Source: [Phormidium] sp. LEGE 05292 (GTDB lineage: Bacteria; Cyanobacteriota; Cyanobacteriia; Cyanobacteriales; Aerosakkonemataceae). Taken from it: a DNA stretch of 64,000 nucleotides. The notes beneath the pieces are model-generated. The model was not told where the DNA came from. It did not search any database and worked only from the letters and a program-made list of their open reading frames with translations. Of the stretch, positions 10,089 to 19,050 are shown piece by piece. Where the stretch lies: positions 28,678 through 92,677 of the forward strand of contig NZ_JADEWG010000008.1 of NCBI RefSeq assembly GCF_015207735.1. The letters are read 5' to 3'. The position numbers were made by a program, and so were the translations under genes. Position 1 is the stretch's first letter; every line of letters begins with the position of its first letter.

Positions 10089-10170
10089 TACAGTAATTAA
10101 TCTAAATCAGCCAACAATGATCTTAGACTGAAAGATAGGCTAATATTTGGGAAAAAGTGAGGGTGAAATT

Positions 10171-10659
10171 ATGGTCATGCGCCTTAGCAGTTTAATAGCA
10201 GCATTAACGCTGAGTGCTGCTACTAGTTTAATTGGCACTACTGCCAAAGCTCAACCGGGAGTAGATTGTACAACCTACAACACCATAGATTGTGTCAACC
10301 CTTTTCCCTTGAGCGGTTACACTCTAGATGAAGCAATGAATGATGCTTATTTCAGCCACTATAAGCCACTTTATGAAGATCAACTGTTGCCCAGACAACT
10401 TAACTACATTTTTGGCTTCGGCGGCAGTTTATTTGAAGGCGCTTACCCAGAAATTGAAATAACCAAGGACGCAAAAGCAGTTCATGAGTTTTACGTAGAA
10501 GCCATGAGATTACAAAATACTAGTGGCCCTGTGTTGCGAACTAGAAATTTACCCAATCCTTACAACACCTCTGTATTGCAACTCCAAAATAGTTTGATTA
10601 TTAACCCAAACCCAGTTCCGGGAGTCGAACTGTACAACGAAGGATTACCTCCACAGTAA
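10171..10659 (+). CDS. Secreted hypothetical protein
   Basis: A 162-residue exported protein. The ATG at 10171, preceded by GAGGGTGAAATT, is preferred over TTG at 10147. It begins with a classic signal peptide (MVMRLSSLIAALTLSAATSL) with a likely signal-peptidase site after AKA. Two cysteines close to the mature N-terminus (VDCTTYNTIDC) could form a disulfide. The mature part is rich in Asn, Pro and Tyr and has no recognised domain. It is probably periplasmic. Confidence 0.75.
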   Translation: MVMRLSSLIAALTLSAATSLIGTTAKAQPGVDCTTYNTIDCVNPFPLSGYTLDEAMNDAYFSHYKPLYEDQLLPRQLNYIFGFGGSLFEGAYPEIEITKDAKAVHEFYVEAMRLQNTSGPVLRTRNLPNPYNTSVLQLQNSLIINPNPVPGVELYNEGLPPQ

Positions 10660-10665
10660 AACTTT

Positions 10666-10690
10666 GTAGTAGGGACTTTAGTCCTCATTT
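10666..10690. repeat. Palindromic repeat, ACTTTAGT family
   Basis: The core AGGACTTTAGTCCT-like palindrome is followed by CATTTCC. It belongs to the same family as the elements at 16453, 30291 and 50821. Confidence 0.6.
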
Positions 10691-10755
10691 CCAACCAAGG
10701 CAGGACAGAATTCCTTACTACCACACATCTGGTGCTGATTCTGGTAAATGTAAAA

Positions 10756-10828
10756 TCGGCAGTGCAGGAGTCGAACCTGCCTGAGGCGAATTATGAGTTC
10801 GCTGCCTAATCCGCTCGGCCAACTGCCG
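10756..10828 (-). tRNA. tRNA with CAU anticodon (Met elongator or Ile2)
   Basis: On the minus strand a full class I cloverleaf is visible: acceptor CGGCAGT/ACTGCCG, D-arm GCC...GGC, anticodon stem GCGAA/TTCGC with loop CTCATAA (anticodon CAU), a five-base variable loop and T-arm GCAGG-TTCGACT-CCTGC. The C1-G72 pair excludes a normal initiator tRNA with its 1-72 mismatch. CCA is not encoded. Elongator Met and lysidine-modified Ile2 cannot be separated by anticodon alone. Confidence 0.92.
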
Positions 10829-10990
10829 GAAAAAGACTGTTACCTACAAAGCGGTACTAGCTTCATATAGATTTTATAATACCACTTCAAGTATATCCAG
10901 AGCGTTAAGCTTTTTAATTGTATAATCAGTCAGGTAAATTCGACAAGCTTTAATGCTAGCTGAGTTTAATTGAGCGTTAGTGGAAGCAAA

Positions 10991-11716
10991 ATGGCGAAAA
11001 ACGTAACATCCATCAAAAGATTGAACCCAACAGCAGTAGTGACAATTACTTTGTTAGCACTGATGCTTGTTGGGGGCTGTTTGAGTGGAATTTGGGGGTT
11101 TGCTTTAGGTAGGGAAGCTCTCAAAGGTGTCACTCAACCAGATGCTCGACCAACAGCCAAAAAGAATCAGAAGGACTCGCAATTGGCCTCCAAACCCCTG
11201 GTTTTTGTCAAAGAAGCCGATATCATTAAGACTGTAAAAGTTCGGATACAGGAAAAAGACAAGCAAGAGAAACCAGAAAAAGAAAAGAAACAAGCAGACA
11301 GTAATATTGATGAGAAGTTGGTTGCTAAAGCTGAAGCTGCTCAAAAACCGCCAACTCAGTCAGGTTTTCCTATTACTACCAAAGATAAAGGTGTAGTCTT
11401 GGAAATTCTATCCACACATCAAAAAGAGGGGATTTTACTGCTGGATGTTAGCTTAAAGAATGAAAGCTCTCAACCAGTACAGTTTGTTTATAGCTTTTTA
11501 GATGTTACTGATAACTGGGGAAGACCTTTAAGTGCTAACATAGAAGGCTTGCCAAAAGAATTACCAGCTAATAGTCAGGCATTTACTGGGACAGTAAACA
11601 TTCCGAGTTCAGTGTTAGAGAATGCAGAGCAACTTTCTTTGACGTTAACAGATTATCCTGAGCAAAAAATTCGTCTGCAAGCTGCTGGTATTCCGATTGC
11701 CAAACCTAGTAACTAA
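10991..11716 (+). CDS. Membrane-anchored hypothetical protein with extracytoplasmic beta domain
   Basis: A 241-residue protein. The ATG at 10991 with GGA upstream is preferred over TTG 10970. One membrane segment (about residues 15-38, AVVTITLLALMLVGG) is followed by a highly charged Lys/Gln/Glu linker. A C-terminal domain (about 130-241) of alternating beta strands resembles immunoglobulin-like DUF4352-type folds (LLLDVSLKNESSQPVQF). It probably sits on the outer face of the plasma membrane. No function is assigned. Confidence 0.72.
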   Translation: MAKNVTSIKRLNPTAVVTITLLALMLVGGCLSGIWGFALGREALKGVTQPDARPTAKKNQKDSQLASKPLVFVKEADIIKTVKVRIQEKDKQEKPEKEKKQADSNIDEKLVAKAEAAQKPPTQSGFPITTKDKGVVLEILSTHQKEGILLLDVSLKNESSQPVQFVYSFLDVTDNWGRPLSANIEGLPKELPANSQAFTGTVNIPSSVLENAEQLSLTLTDYPEQKIRLQAAGIPIAKPSN

Positions 11717-11754
11717 TTGCAAATCATTTTTTTATAATAATAGTTTTTCCTTAA

Positions 11755-13260
11755 ATGTTTGCCACTGTTGTGGTTTTGTTAACGACCAATCAGGGATTGA
11801 GTAATCAAGTTCCCACTGTTCTAACTTGGTCAGATGTTTTATTTCGGATTTTGTCAGTGTTGTTGCTAATTGCAATCAACGCTTTTTTTGTTACTGCTGA
11901 ATTTTCTATGGTTTCGGTGCGACGATCGCGCATTAACCAACTAGTTAACTCTGGTGACATTCCGGCAAAAACAGTTCAAGATTTGCAACGCAGTATCGAT
12001 CGCTTACTTTCAACTACCCAACTGGGAATTACCCTTTCTAGTTTAGCTTTGGGTTGGATTGGTGAAAATACAATGGCGATTTTAGTCGCTACTTTTTTGA
12101 CTCGCTTACCATTACCCCGATCCCTCAATCAAATAATGGCTCATACTTTAGCCATTCCCTTAGCTTTTTTCTTAATTGCTTATTTACAAATAGTTTTAGG
12201 AGAGTTATGCCCTAAATCAGTTGCCTTACTTTATTCTGAACAATTAGCCAGATTTTTAGGGCCGCCAAGTTTAGCGATCGCTCGCTTTTTTAACCCCTTC
12301 ATTTGGATTTTAAATCAATCCACTCGCTTGTTATTAAGACTAGTCGGAATTCGTTACACTGGGCAAGGTTGGCGAACCCCAGTTACCCCCGAAGAATTAC
12401 AACAAATTATCACCACTTCAACCGAATCAACAGGCTTAGAAGCTGAACAAAGAGAACTGTTAAGAAACGTCTTTGAATTTGGCGATATTACAGCCGAAGA
12501 GGTAATGATTCCCAGAATTAGTATTGCCGCTATTCCTAGCACCGCCACCTTGCGAATGCTACTTTATGAAATTGCCGCCAATGGTCACTCGCGCTACCCA
12601 GTTATGGGAGAATCTTTAGATGATATTCGGGGAATTATAGACTTTATCGAATTAGCTGAACCTTTAGCCCAAGGAAATCTTAATTTAGATACTCACATTC
12701 AACCTTGGATTCGTCCTGTAAGATTTGTTCCTGAGTATACACTATTGAGTGAATTGTTGCCGATGATGCAGCGATCGCACCAGCCAATGGTAATGGTAGT
12801 TGATGAATTTGGCGGTACAGCTGGATTGGTCACAATTAACGATTTAATTGCCGAAATAATCGGTGATAATAACGAATCAGAAAATTCCGAAGATTTAATC
12901 ATTCAAAGCGTAGATGAACAAACATTTTTGGTACAAGCACAAATCAATTTAGAAGAACTCAACGAATTGCTAGACTTAAATTTACCCTTAACTAATGAAT
13001 ACCAAACCTTAGCAGGTTTCTTACTTTATGAAGCCCAAAAAATTCCCCAGGTTGGAGAAAGTTTACGCTATAAAAAATTGGAATTTACTGTGGTTTCTTC
13101 GGCTGGACCCCGCCTTAATCAAATTCGCGTTCGTCGCCTTGACTCAACTGCAAGTTTTATCGAAGATAGCAACGAATTAAACACCGTAAATCAAACAGAC
13201 GAGCCTCTGACAAACGAGAACTCTAGCAAAAGCACTGACGATGACATTACTTCAAATTAA
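11755..13260 (+). CDS. CNNM/CorC-HlyC family membrane protein (full length)
   Basis: A 501-residue protein of the CNNM transmembrane (DUF21) family, linked to Mg2+ or other cation handling. The N-terminal DUF21 region (about 25-215) carries several membrane helices. Two CBS domains follow (about 235-350, with ITAEEVMIPRI and MVVDEFGGTAGLVTINDL). A CorC_HlyC transporter-associated domain is near 370-455, and a Ser/Asp/Asn-rich tail closes the protein. It starts with ATG 38 bp after the previous gene. A shorter paralogue lies at 33200-34303. Confidence 0.9.
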   Translation: MFATVVVLLTTNQGLSNQVPTVLTWSDVLFRILSVLLLIAINAFFVTAEFSMVSVRRSRINQLVNSGDIPAKTVQDLQRSIDRLLSTTQLGITLSSLALGWIGENTMAILVATFLTRLPLPRSLNQIMAHTLAIPLAFFLIAYLQIVLGELCPKSVALLYSEQLARFLGPPSLAIARFFNPFIWILNQSTRLLLRLVGIRYTGQGWRTPVTPEELQQIITTSTESTGLEAEQRELLRNVFEFGDITAEEVMIPRISIAAIPSTATLRMLLYEIAANGHSRYPVMGESLDDIRGIIDFIELAEPLAQGNLNLDTHIQPWIRPVRFVPEYTLLSELLPMMQRSHQPMVMVVDEFGGTAGLVTINDLIAEIIGDNNESENSEDLIIQSVDEQTFLVQAQINLEELNELLDLNLPLTNEYQTLAGFLLYEAQKIPQVGESLRYKKLEFTVVSSAGPRLNQIRVRRLDSTASFIEDSNELNTVNQTDEPLTNENSSKSTDDDITSN

Positions 13261-13308
13261 TTGCTAAAACTAAACCTAGTTCATAAACATCAACTGAGAT
13301 TTTATTCT

Positions 13309-13392
13309 AAGAGGCAGAGCCTCTTTTTTCGTTTCTCGTTCCCAGGTTGAACCTGGGACGAGTTCTGGGAGGTTCAACCTCCCTTGCTACAA
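13309..13392. repeat. Dispersed multi-hairpin repeat, copy 1 (contains terminator-like stem)
   Basis: It begins with a 7-bp hairpin AAGAGGC/GCCTCTT followed by a T-run, which can act as terminator for the CNNM gene. Two more inverted repeats follow: CCCAGGTT/AACCTGGG and GGAGGTT/AACCTCC. Near-identical blocks occur at 32986-33078 and 51195-51288. Confidence 0.75.
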
Positions 13393-13477
13393 ATTTAAGT
13401 CAAGGAAAACCCCGCTTTTATAGAGATTGGGAATCGGAGTGATCTTTATATTAAATCTTTGATATAACAGTTATTTA

Positions 13478-14152
13478 CTAACAATAATCTACAGGATCTT
13501 TTAACCCTAATTCCTCAAAAGCTGCCAAACGTAAGCGACAAGAATCACAAACACCGCAAGCTTTTTCCCCGCCAGCATAACAAGACCAAGTTTTTGACCA
13601 AGGCACCCCTAAACTATTACCTAATTGAATAATTTCTGTCTTTCTTAAATCAATTAAAGGCGCAACAATTTTAATTGGTTCACTTTCAAGACCCTGCTTA
13701 GTTCCCAAACGAAAAACTTCCTGCATCGCTTGGATATAGTCAGGACGGCAATCTGGATAACCAGAATAATCCAAAGCATTTACCCCAATGTAGACCCTAG
13801 ACGCGCCGATCGCTTCTGCATAGCCCAACGCAAAACTCAAAAAAATTGTATTTCTGGCTGGAACATAAGTAATTGGAATACTTCGTCCCATTTCTGTCAG
13901 CGATCGATCGCTCGGCAAATCAATCTGATTATCCGTCAGCGCCGAACCTCCCCACAACCGTAAATCAAAACTCACAACTTGGTGTTCCCGCACCCCAGCA
14001 AAACGCGCAACCTCTTGCGCTGCAAGCAACTCTCGGCGGTGACGCTGCTGATAATCAAACGAAAGAGCATAACAATCGAACCCATCCGCCAGAGCTTGAT
14101 ATAGCACAGTTGACGAATCTAAACCCCCAGATAGTAAAATCACCGCTTTCAC
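13478..14152 (-). CDS. queC: 7-cyano-7-deazaguanine synthase QueC
   Basis: Converts 7-carboxy-7-deazaguanine to preQ0 with ATP and ammonia, for queuosine-type tRNA modification. The ATP-binding P-loop SGGLDSS is at residues 8-14. The zinc ligands are Cys191, 199, 202 and 205 in CYAGGEKACGVCDSC. The 224-residue length is typical. The start codon is GTG at 14152, chosen because GGGAGG lies seven bases upstream and the family motif starts right after it. Confidence 0.96.
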   Translation of the reverse strand: MKAVILLSGGLDSSTVLYQALADGFDCYALSFDYQQRHRRELLAAQEVARFAGVREHQVVSFDLRLWGGSALTDNQIDLPSDRSLTEMGRSIPITYVPARNTIFLSFALGYAEAIGASRVYIGVNALDYSGYPDCRPDYIQAMQEVFRLGTKQGLESEPIKIVAPLIDLRKTEIIQLGNSLGVPWSKTWSCYAGGEKACGVCDSCRLRLAAFEELGLKDPVDYC

Positions 14153-14358
14153 AATTTTTCCTCCCTCGCTACTCCTTCTAGCTTTGGCTTACGGCATTTT
14201 ACGCTAAAGCATAAAATCTCCTATTGGTCAACCTAACCTGTATAGGAACTTTGAGTCTGCTTATAAATTCTTAATCAATGGAGCCACTATGTTACCATCT
14301 GGATGGTTTTTGACGGCTATAAGTAAAAAGACCGAGCGTGGTGTAGGAGCATACCAGA

Positions 14359-15432
14359 GTGCAAGAAAGCATCTCCGTAAGATTTGCAAATGCTTATATG
14401 CAACGAAATATAGAACCGTTGCGAATCGGGGTCATCGGTGTGGGTAACATGGGACAACATCATACCCGTGTCTTGAGCCTACTCAAAGATGTGGAACTAG
14501 TTGGTGTCGCAGATATTAACGTAGAACGCGGCTTAGATACTGCTAGTAAGTATCGCGTGCGCTTCTTTGAAGATTACCGCGACTTGCTGCCTCATGTAGA
14601 GGCTGTTTGCATTGCCGTACCGACTCGCTTGCATCATTCAGTGGGAATGACCTGTCTGCAATCAGGCGTTCATGTTTTGATTGAAAAACCGATCGCAGCT
14701 AGCATTGGCGAAGCTGAATCCTTAGTCAACGCTGCCGCTGAATCCGGGTGCATTCTCCAAGTCGGACACATTGAACGCTTTAATCCAGCATTCCAAGAAC
14801 TCAGCAAAGTACTGAAGACTGAAGAATTACTGGCGCTAGAAGCACACCGCATGAGTCCCTACTCAGACCGAGCTAACGATGTCTCTGTAGTCTTGGATTT
14901 AATGATCCATGACATAGACCTCTTACTGGAATTAGCAGCCGCGCCAGTGGTGAAATTAACCGCCAGTGGTAGTCGTGCTTCCGATTCTGGCTATTTAGAT
15001 TATGTAACCGCTACTTTGGGCTTTAGCAATGGCATAGTGGCGACTCTGACTGCTAGCAAAGTCACCCACCGGAAAATCCGCCGCATTGCAGCCCACTGTA
15101 AAAACTCTTTGACTGAAGCTGACTTTCTCAATAACGAAATCCTGATTCATCGCCAAACTACCGCCAACTACATGACTGATTACGGTCAGGTACTCTATCG
15201 GCAAGATGGTCTAATCGAGAAAGTTTACACCAGCAATATTGAACCACTCCATGCAGAATTGGAGCATTTTGTCAATTGCGTGCGTGGCGGCAATCAACCT
15301 TCTGTAGGCGGCGAACAAGCTCTCAAAGCCCTGCGTTTAGCAAGCTCAATTGAGCAAATGGCTCTAGATGGTCAAGTTTGGCATGAGAAAGAGATAGAGC
15401 GCATTAATAATCAATCACCTGCAAAGGTGTAA
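14359..15432 (+). CDS. Gfo/Idh/MocA family NAD(P)-dependent oxidoreductase
   Basis: A 357-residue sugar-dehydrogenase-type protein. The Rossmann motif IGVIGVGNMGQHH, the catalytic-lysine motif LIEKPIA and VGHIERFNPAF (as in UDP-GlcNAc 3-dehydrogenase-like members) are present, with the C-terminal beta-sheet domain after them. The start is uncertain: GTG at 14359 follows GGAG at long spacing, while ATG at 14398 sits just before the Rossmann fold. It converges on the SGNH hydrolase gene with only 2 bp between stops. The substrate is probably a nucleotide sugar, by inference from the motif. Confidence 0.88.
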   Translation: MQESISVRFANAYMQRNIEPLRIGVIGVGNMGQHHTRVLSLLKDVELVGVADINVERGLDTASKYRVRFFEDYRDLLPHVEAVCIAVPTRLHHSVGMTCLQSGVHVLIEKPIAASIGEAESLVNAAAESGCILQVGHIERFNPAFQELSKVLKTEELLALEAHRMSPYSDRANDVSVVLDLMIHDIDLLLELAAAPVVKLTASGSRASDSGYLDYVTATLGFSNGIVATLTASKVTHRKIRRIAAHCKNSLTEADFLNNEILIHRQTTANYMTDYGQVLYRQDGLIEKVYTSNIEPLHAELEHFVNCVRGGNQPSVGGEQALKALRLASSIEQMALDGQVWHEKEIERINNQSPAKV

Positions 15433-15434
15433 AT

Positions 15435-16445
15435 TCAGCCAAGTTTTTCTTCCCTGTCTGTAATGGCTGATGATTTTAGCTCTAATAATTGCCCAATAGA
15501 TTGAGTAATTGCTTGGCTAACTTGCCAATTACCTTGATAGCTGAGGTGAATATGATCCCTATATAAACTTTCTTTTGACTCGGCAGAGTTAAACACTGGC
15601 AAAAAGTCCAGATACACAATTTGCTTGCTGGTAGTGAACTCGGTAAGACGTTGGCGTTCTTTAATCTCGTAATCACGCGGGCCAGGTAAGCCAACTTCTC
15701 GCAATAATGGTGTCATTGCCAGCAAAAATTTTATGTTGTTAGATTTTGCAATCGCTTGAATTTCCCCAATTGCTGCTAAATTAAACCCAACCCTATCCCC
15801 TGGTTCCTGATTCAAAGTTGCTAATTCCGGTATATTTGGTGCTGGTAAAACATAGCGAGTAAAAACTTCTTGTAATGCTAACATTGGTTTTTTGGCGGGA
15901 TAATTGCGATCGCGTCCCACCTGCACACTAGAAGGCGCAGTAGCAAACAAATCATCAGTATTAATTAACAACACCACCACTTGCGCCCCAAAAGTCCCAA
16001 ACCGTTTTAAATAAGCTAACTCATTCCTTGGCCCCCAAGAATTTGCTGAAGCATTCAGAACTTCCACTTCCGTAAATTCATCTTTAGCAATAGTTGCTTT
16101 TAACTGACTTACCATCATTGCCGATAAAATCTCAGCTCGATCGGTCCACCAACCACCATTTGCGATCGAATCTCCCAGCAACAATACCCGCAAAGTTGAT
16201 TCCTTACGAGTCGGAGAAATCTGCTCACCCCGCATCGAATACTCATTAATCTCAATTCGATTCCCAAATCTTCGCGTTCGCTGATTGGGCGCTAGCAAAT
16301 AACCAATCTCTGCATCCGCAACATAAATTAACGGATTGCCAAAGCCAAAGCGGGATCGTAATCCCACCTCTAACAATAACAACACAACAAAAACCACCGC
16401 TAAAACTATCGGCAATTCTTTCACAACTCTTTTCTCCCCAAACAA
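15435..16445 (-). CDS. SGNH/GDSL-type hydrolase, membrane anchored
   Basis: A 336-residue protein. An N-terminal membrane helix (about 10-27, ELPIVLAVVFVVLLLLEVGL) precedes an SGNH-hydrolase core. The core has the nucleophile block LLGDSIANGG, an Asn-containing block (NASANSWGPRNE) and the catalytic Asp-His block RDHIHLSYQG near the C-terminus. Such enzymes act as esterases or as O-acetyl modifiers of surface polysaccharide, probably on the periplasmic side here. The neighbouring sugar oxidoreductase fits a cell-envelope glycan role, but that is inference. Confidence 0.85.
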   Translation of the reverse strand: MFGEKRVVKELPIVLAVVFVVLLLLEVGLRSRFGFGNPLIYVADAEIGYLLAPNQRTRRFGNRIEINEYSMRGEQISPTRKESTLRVLLLGDSIANGGWWTDRAEILSAMMVSQLKATIAKDEFTEVEVLNASANSWGPRNELAYLKRFGTFGAQVVVLLINTDDLFATAPSSVQVGRDRNYPAKKPMLALQEVFTRYVLPAPNIPELATLNQEPGDRVGFNLAAIGEIQAIAKSNNIKFLLAMTPLLREVGLPGPRDYEIKERQRLTEFTTSKQIVYLDFLPVFNSAESKESLYRDHIHLSYQGNWQVSQAITQSIGQLLELKSSAITDREEKLG

Positions 16446-16452
16446 TGTTCAG

Positions 16453-16479
16453 TTCGTTGTCAGCACTTTAGTGCTAAAA
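16453..16479. repeat. Palindromic repeat, ACTTTAGT family
   Basis: TTCGTTGTC is followed by the 14-bp palindrome AGCACTTTAGTGCT. It has the same frame as the 30291 and 50821 copies with compensating changes in the stem. It lies just upstream of the SGNH gene start. Confidence 0.65.
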
Positions 16480-16639
16480 AAGCCAAAATCTAACAAAAAA
16501 CTTTCTAAAGATATAGTTAATTATTGAGTTTTTGTAACAAAAGGTAATAGACGAAGGCAGCAACAACTAGTTAATTTATTATTTGAAACCCTTATTTTCT
16601 AAAATTTTGCACCGCTCTACAGGAGGAATATACAGGGCT

Positions 16640-16780
16640 ATGACAGACTTAAATCGTGGCATCATGAAATTCGAGGGAGCCGATACCCCCAAAGCAGTTA
16701 CTATTTCAGCAATCCTAGTTCTAGGTACAATTCTCGGCTTAATAGTTTGGGCAATCACTTCTGCTTACGCCGTCAGCTAG
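16640..16780 (+). CDS. Small single-helix membrane protein (46 aa), possibly photosystem-associated
   Basis: A 46-residue protein with a short hydrophilic N-terminus (MTDLNRGIMKFEGADTPK) and one membrane helix (about 19-43) rich in Ile, Leu, Val and Ala. ATG 16640 is chosen because the upstream extension from TTG 16583 looks like leader and an AGGAGG lies 13 bases before this ATG. The size and pattern resemble small one-helix proteins associated with cyanobacterial photosystem II or its assembly (Psb35-like is one possibility), but I cannot confirm a specific subunit. Confidence 0.7.
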   Translation: MTDLNRGIMKFEGADTPKAVTISAILVLGTILGLIVWAITSAYAVS

Positions 16781-16784
16781 AAGG

Positions 16785-16950
16785 GAGTTTTGAGTTTTGA
16801 GTTTTGAGTTTTAGAGAGTTTGGGGAGTCAGAGAGTTAAGAACTTTTTCTTGCTCCTCTGCCCCTCTGCTCCTCTGCTCCTCTGCCCCTCTGCTCCTCTG
16901 CTCCTGGAGCTCCCCTGCCCCCCTGCTCCTGGAGCTCCCCTGCTCAGAGA
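16785..16950. repeat. Low-complexity repeats between the small membrane protein and malic enzyme genes
   Basis: Three tandem GAGTTTT words (about 16793-16813) are followed by a pyrimidine-rich tract built from CTCCTCTGCCC-like units (about 16852-16945) with CTGGAGCTCC palindromes. A GAGTTTT-type tract also occurs at 27306-27390. The tract produces a spurious reading frame, 16820-17026. Confidence 0.85.
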
Positions 16951-17089
16951 ACCCCTGCAACTATTAAATTGGTGTGAGTTTGTACAAAAAAATAACTTTT
17001 CTTCCTCTAATCTGAGGACGTTGTAACAGAAAATATTAGATTCTGGGCAAACTACCAGAAAGCAACGTTAACTGAGGCAAGAAGAAAAT

Positions 17090-18481
17090 ATGGTACAACT
17101 TACACCAAATCCTAGTTATAGTTTGGCTATTCGCATTGAATTACCTAACCGGGCTGGAATGTTAGCCAGTGTAACCCAGGCGATCGCTTCTGTTGGTGGT
17201 AATCTAGGACAAATTGATTTAATCGAGCAATCACGTCACGTTTCAATTCGAGAAATTACCGTTGATGCTGCCAGCTTGGAACAAGATGAGGAAATTATCC
17301 AAGCAGTCAAAGCACTCCCCGATATCAAAATTTTAGAAGTTTACGATCGCACTTTTAACCTCCATCGCGGCGGCAAACTCAGCGTCAACAGCAAAATTCA
17401 CCTGAAAAGCCAATCTGACTTAGCAATGGCTTATACTCCTGGTGTAGGTAGAATTTGCACTGCGATCGCTCAAGACCCAGAAAAAGTTTACAGCCTCACC
17501 ATTAAACAAAACACAGTGGCGATCGTTACCGATGGTAGCGCCGTTTTAGGATTAGGCAATTTAGGCCCTGCTGGTGCATTACCTGTCATGGAAGGCAAAG
17601 CCATGTTATTCAAAGAATTTGCAGGTATTGATGCCTTCCCCATTTGCCTTTCTACCCAAGACCCCGACGAAATTGTTAAAACCGTGAAAAATATTGCCCC
17701 AGTCTTTGGCGGCATTAATTTAGAAGATATTGCCGCACCCCGTTGTTTTGAAATTGAAAGACGACTGCGACAAGAATTAGATATACCCGTATTTCACGAT
17801 GACCAACATGGTACTGCGATCGTTAGTTTAGCTGCCTTAATTAACGCCCTAAAATTAGTCAAAAAATCCTTATCAGAAGTTCGCATTGTCATTAACGGTG
17901 CAGGTGCAGCTGGTATTGCCATTGCCCGCTTACTGAAAAAAGCAGGCGCAGAAACTATCTGGATGTGTGACTCTAAAGGTATTCTCTCCCAAAATCGCAC
18001 CGACCTCAACGAAGAAAAACGCGAATTTGCCGTCAAAGCCCAAGGTTCTCTGGCTGGAGCTCTCCAAGGCGCAGACATTTTCCTTGGCGTTAGCGTACCT
18101 GGCGTTCTTACCCCGGAAATGGTCCGATCGATGGCAAAAGACCCAATTGTTTTTGCAATGGCTAATCCCATTCCTGAAATTCAGCCCGAATATATTGTCT
18201 CAGATGTTGCCGTCATCGCCACAGGTCGCAGCGACTACCCAAACCAAATTAATAATGTTTTAGCCTTTCCGGGCGTATTTCGTGGTGCCTTAGACTGTCG
18301 CGCCACCACCATCACCACCACCATGTATTTAGAAGCTGCTTATGCCATTGCTTCCCTAGTCAATCCCTCAGACCTCAGTCCAGAACAAGTTATTCCTTCT
18401 GTGTTTGACAAACGAGTTGCCACTGCTGTTGCGAGTGCAGTTCAACAAGCCGCACGTCTAGAAGGTGTTGCTCGTTCTTAA
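17090..18481 (+). CDS. ACT domain-containing NAD(P)-dependent malic enzyme
   Basis: Oxidatively decarboxylates malate to pyruvate and CO2. The 463-residue protein has an N-terminal ACT regulatory domain (about 10-85, IELPNRAGMLASVTQAI), which suggests allosteric control by a small metabolite. The malic N-domain follows with MAYTPGVGRIC, the metal/substrate motif GKAMLFKEFAGIDAFPICL and FHDDQHGTAIV. The NAD-binding domain has INGAGAAGIAIA. It starts with ATG. The ACT fusion is usual in cyanobacterial and some Gram-positive malic enzymes. Confidence 0.95.
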   Translation: MVQLTPNPSYSLAIRIELPNRAGMLASVTQAIASVGGNLGQIDLIEQSRHVSIREITVDAASLEQDEEIIQAVKALPDIKILEVYDRTFNLHRGGKLSVNSKIHLKSQSDLAMAYTPGVGRICTAIAQDPEKVYSLTIKQNTVAIVTDGSAVLGLGNLGPAGALPVMEGKAMLFKEFAGIDAFPICLSTQDPDEIVKTVKNIAPVFGGINLEDIAAPRCFEIERRLRQELDIPVFHDDQHGTAIVSLAALINALKLVKKSLSEVRIVINGAGAAGIAIARLLKKAGAETIWMCDSKGILSQNRTDLNEEKREFAVKAQGSLAGALQGADIFLGVSVPGVLTPEMVRSMAKDPIVFAMANPIPEIQPEYIVSDVAVIATGRSDYPNQINNVLAFPGVFRGALDCRATTITTTMYLEAAYAIASLVNPSDLSPEQVIPSVFDKRVATAVASAVQQAARLEGVARS

Positions 18482-18690
18482 TATTAAAGCATCACGGAAA
18501 AACTCTGTTTCTGGGTAATCATCCTACAATTCGCTGCTACCTGATGTGGCGAATTGTAGATATCAAATCAATTCTTAATTTTGATTCATCTGCATTAATC
18601 TGCGGTGAAAAATCTGAGAGCGATCGTTTTTGCTAGAAGTCCGATCGGAAAGTACTCGATCGAGCTAAAGCCGCATTTTGCGATCGCACT

Positions 18691-19050
18691 CTACAAAGCC
18701 AAAGTTTTCACCTGAAAAATTTGCTGATATTTACTGAGAATTTTCTCATATTCCTGTGATTGACCAACACCCCGCAACTGACGCAAATAATTTTCTACTA
18801 GTAACCTAGCATCAGCACGTCCCACAGGTTCCACGAAAATTTCAGTACCATTGATAGTAATGACAAAAAACAGCCGCATTGCATAAATAGTCGTGAACAA
18901 TTCCTGATTATCTTGCAATGGACAAACGCCATAAAGTAAACCAAAAGTCGGATGGTTTAAGTAATTTTCTGTAGTTTCACTTACATTTGCCCTCAGAGGA
19001 CTAATCTCATCAAGCAGAGCATTAAACTTATTTTTGTGAAAGATAACCAA
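18691..19050 (-). CDS. pipX: PII-interacting protein PipX, with N-terminal extension
   Basis: PipX binds PII (GlnB) and coactivates NtcA in nitrogen control. The body matches the family closely: ENYLNHPTFGLLYGVC, ELFTTIYAMRLFFVIT, EPVGRADARLLVENYLRQLR and a C-terminal helical EYEKILSKYQQIF. The family is usually about 90 residues and starts a few residues before NYLNHPTFG. Here the frame runs from TTG 19050 (preceded by AAGGTGG), giving 119 residues, and there is no ATG or GTG between, so either the extension is real or a rare start is used. Confidence 0.85.
   Translation of the reverse strand: MVIFHKNKFNALLDEISPLRANVSETTENYLNHPTFGLLYGVCPLQDNQELFTTIYAMRLFFVITINGTEIFVEPVGRADARLLVENYLRQLRGVGQSQEYEKILSKYQQIFQVKTLAL

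Noticed and set aside
16336..16527. Plus-strand 63-codon frame
   Set aside because: It is mostly antisense to the start of the SGNH hydrolase gene, with Asn/Thr/Lys bias from the reversed membrane helix.
16820..17026. Plus-strand 68-codon frame rich in Leu and Pro
   Set aside because: It translates the CTCCTCTGCCC low-complexity tract.
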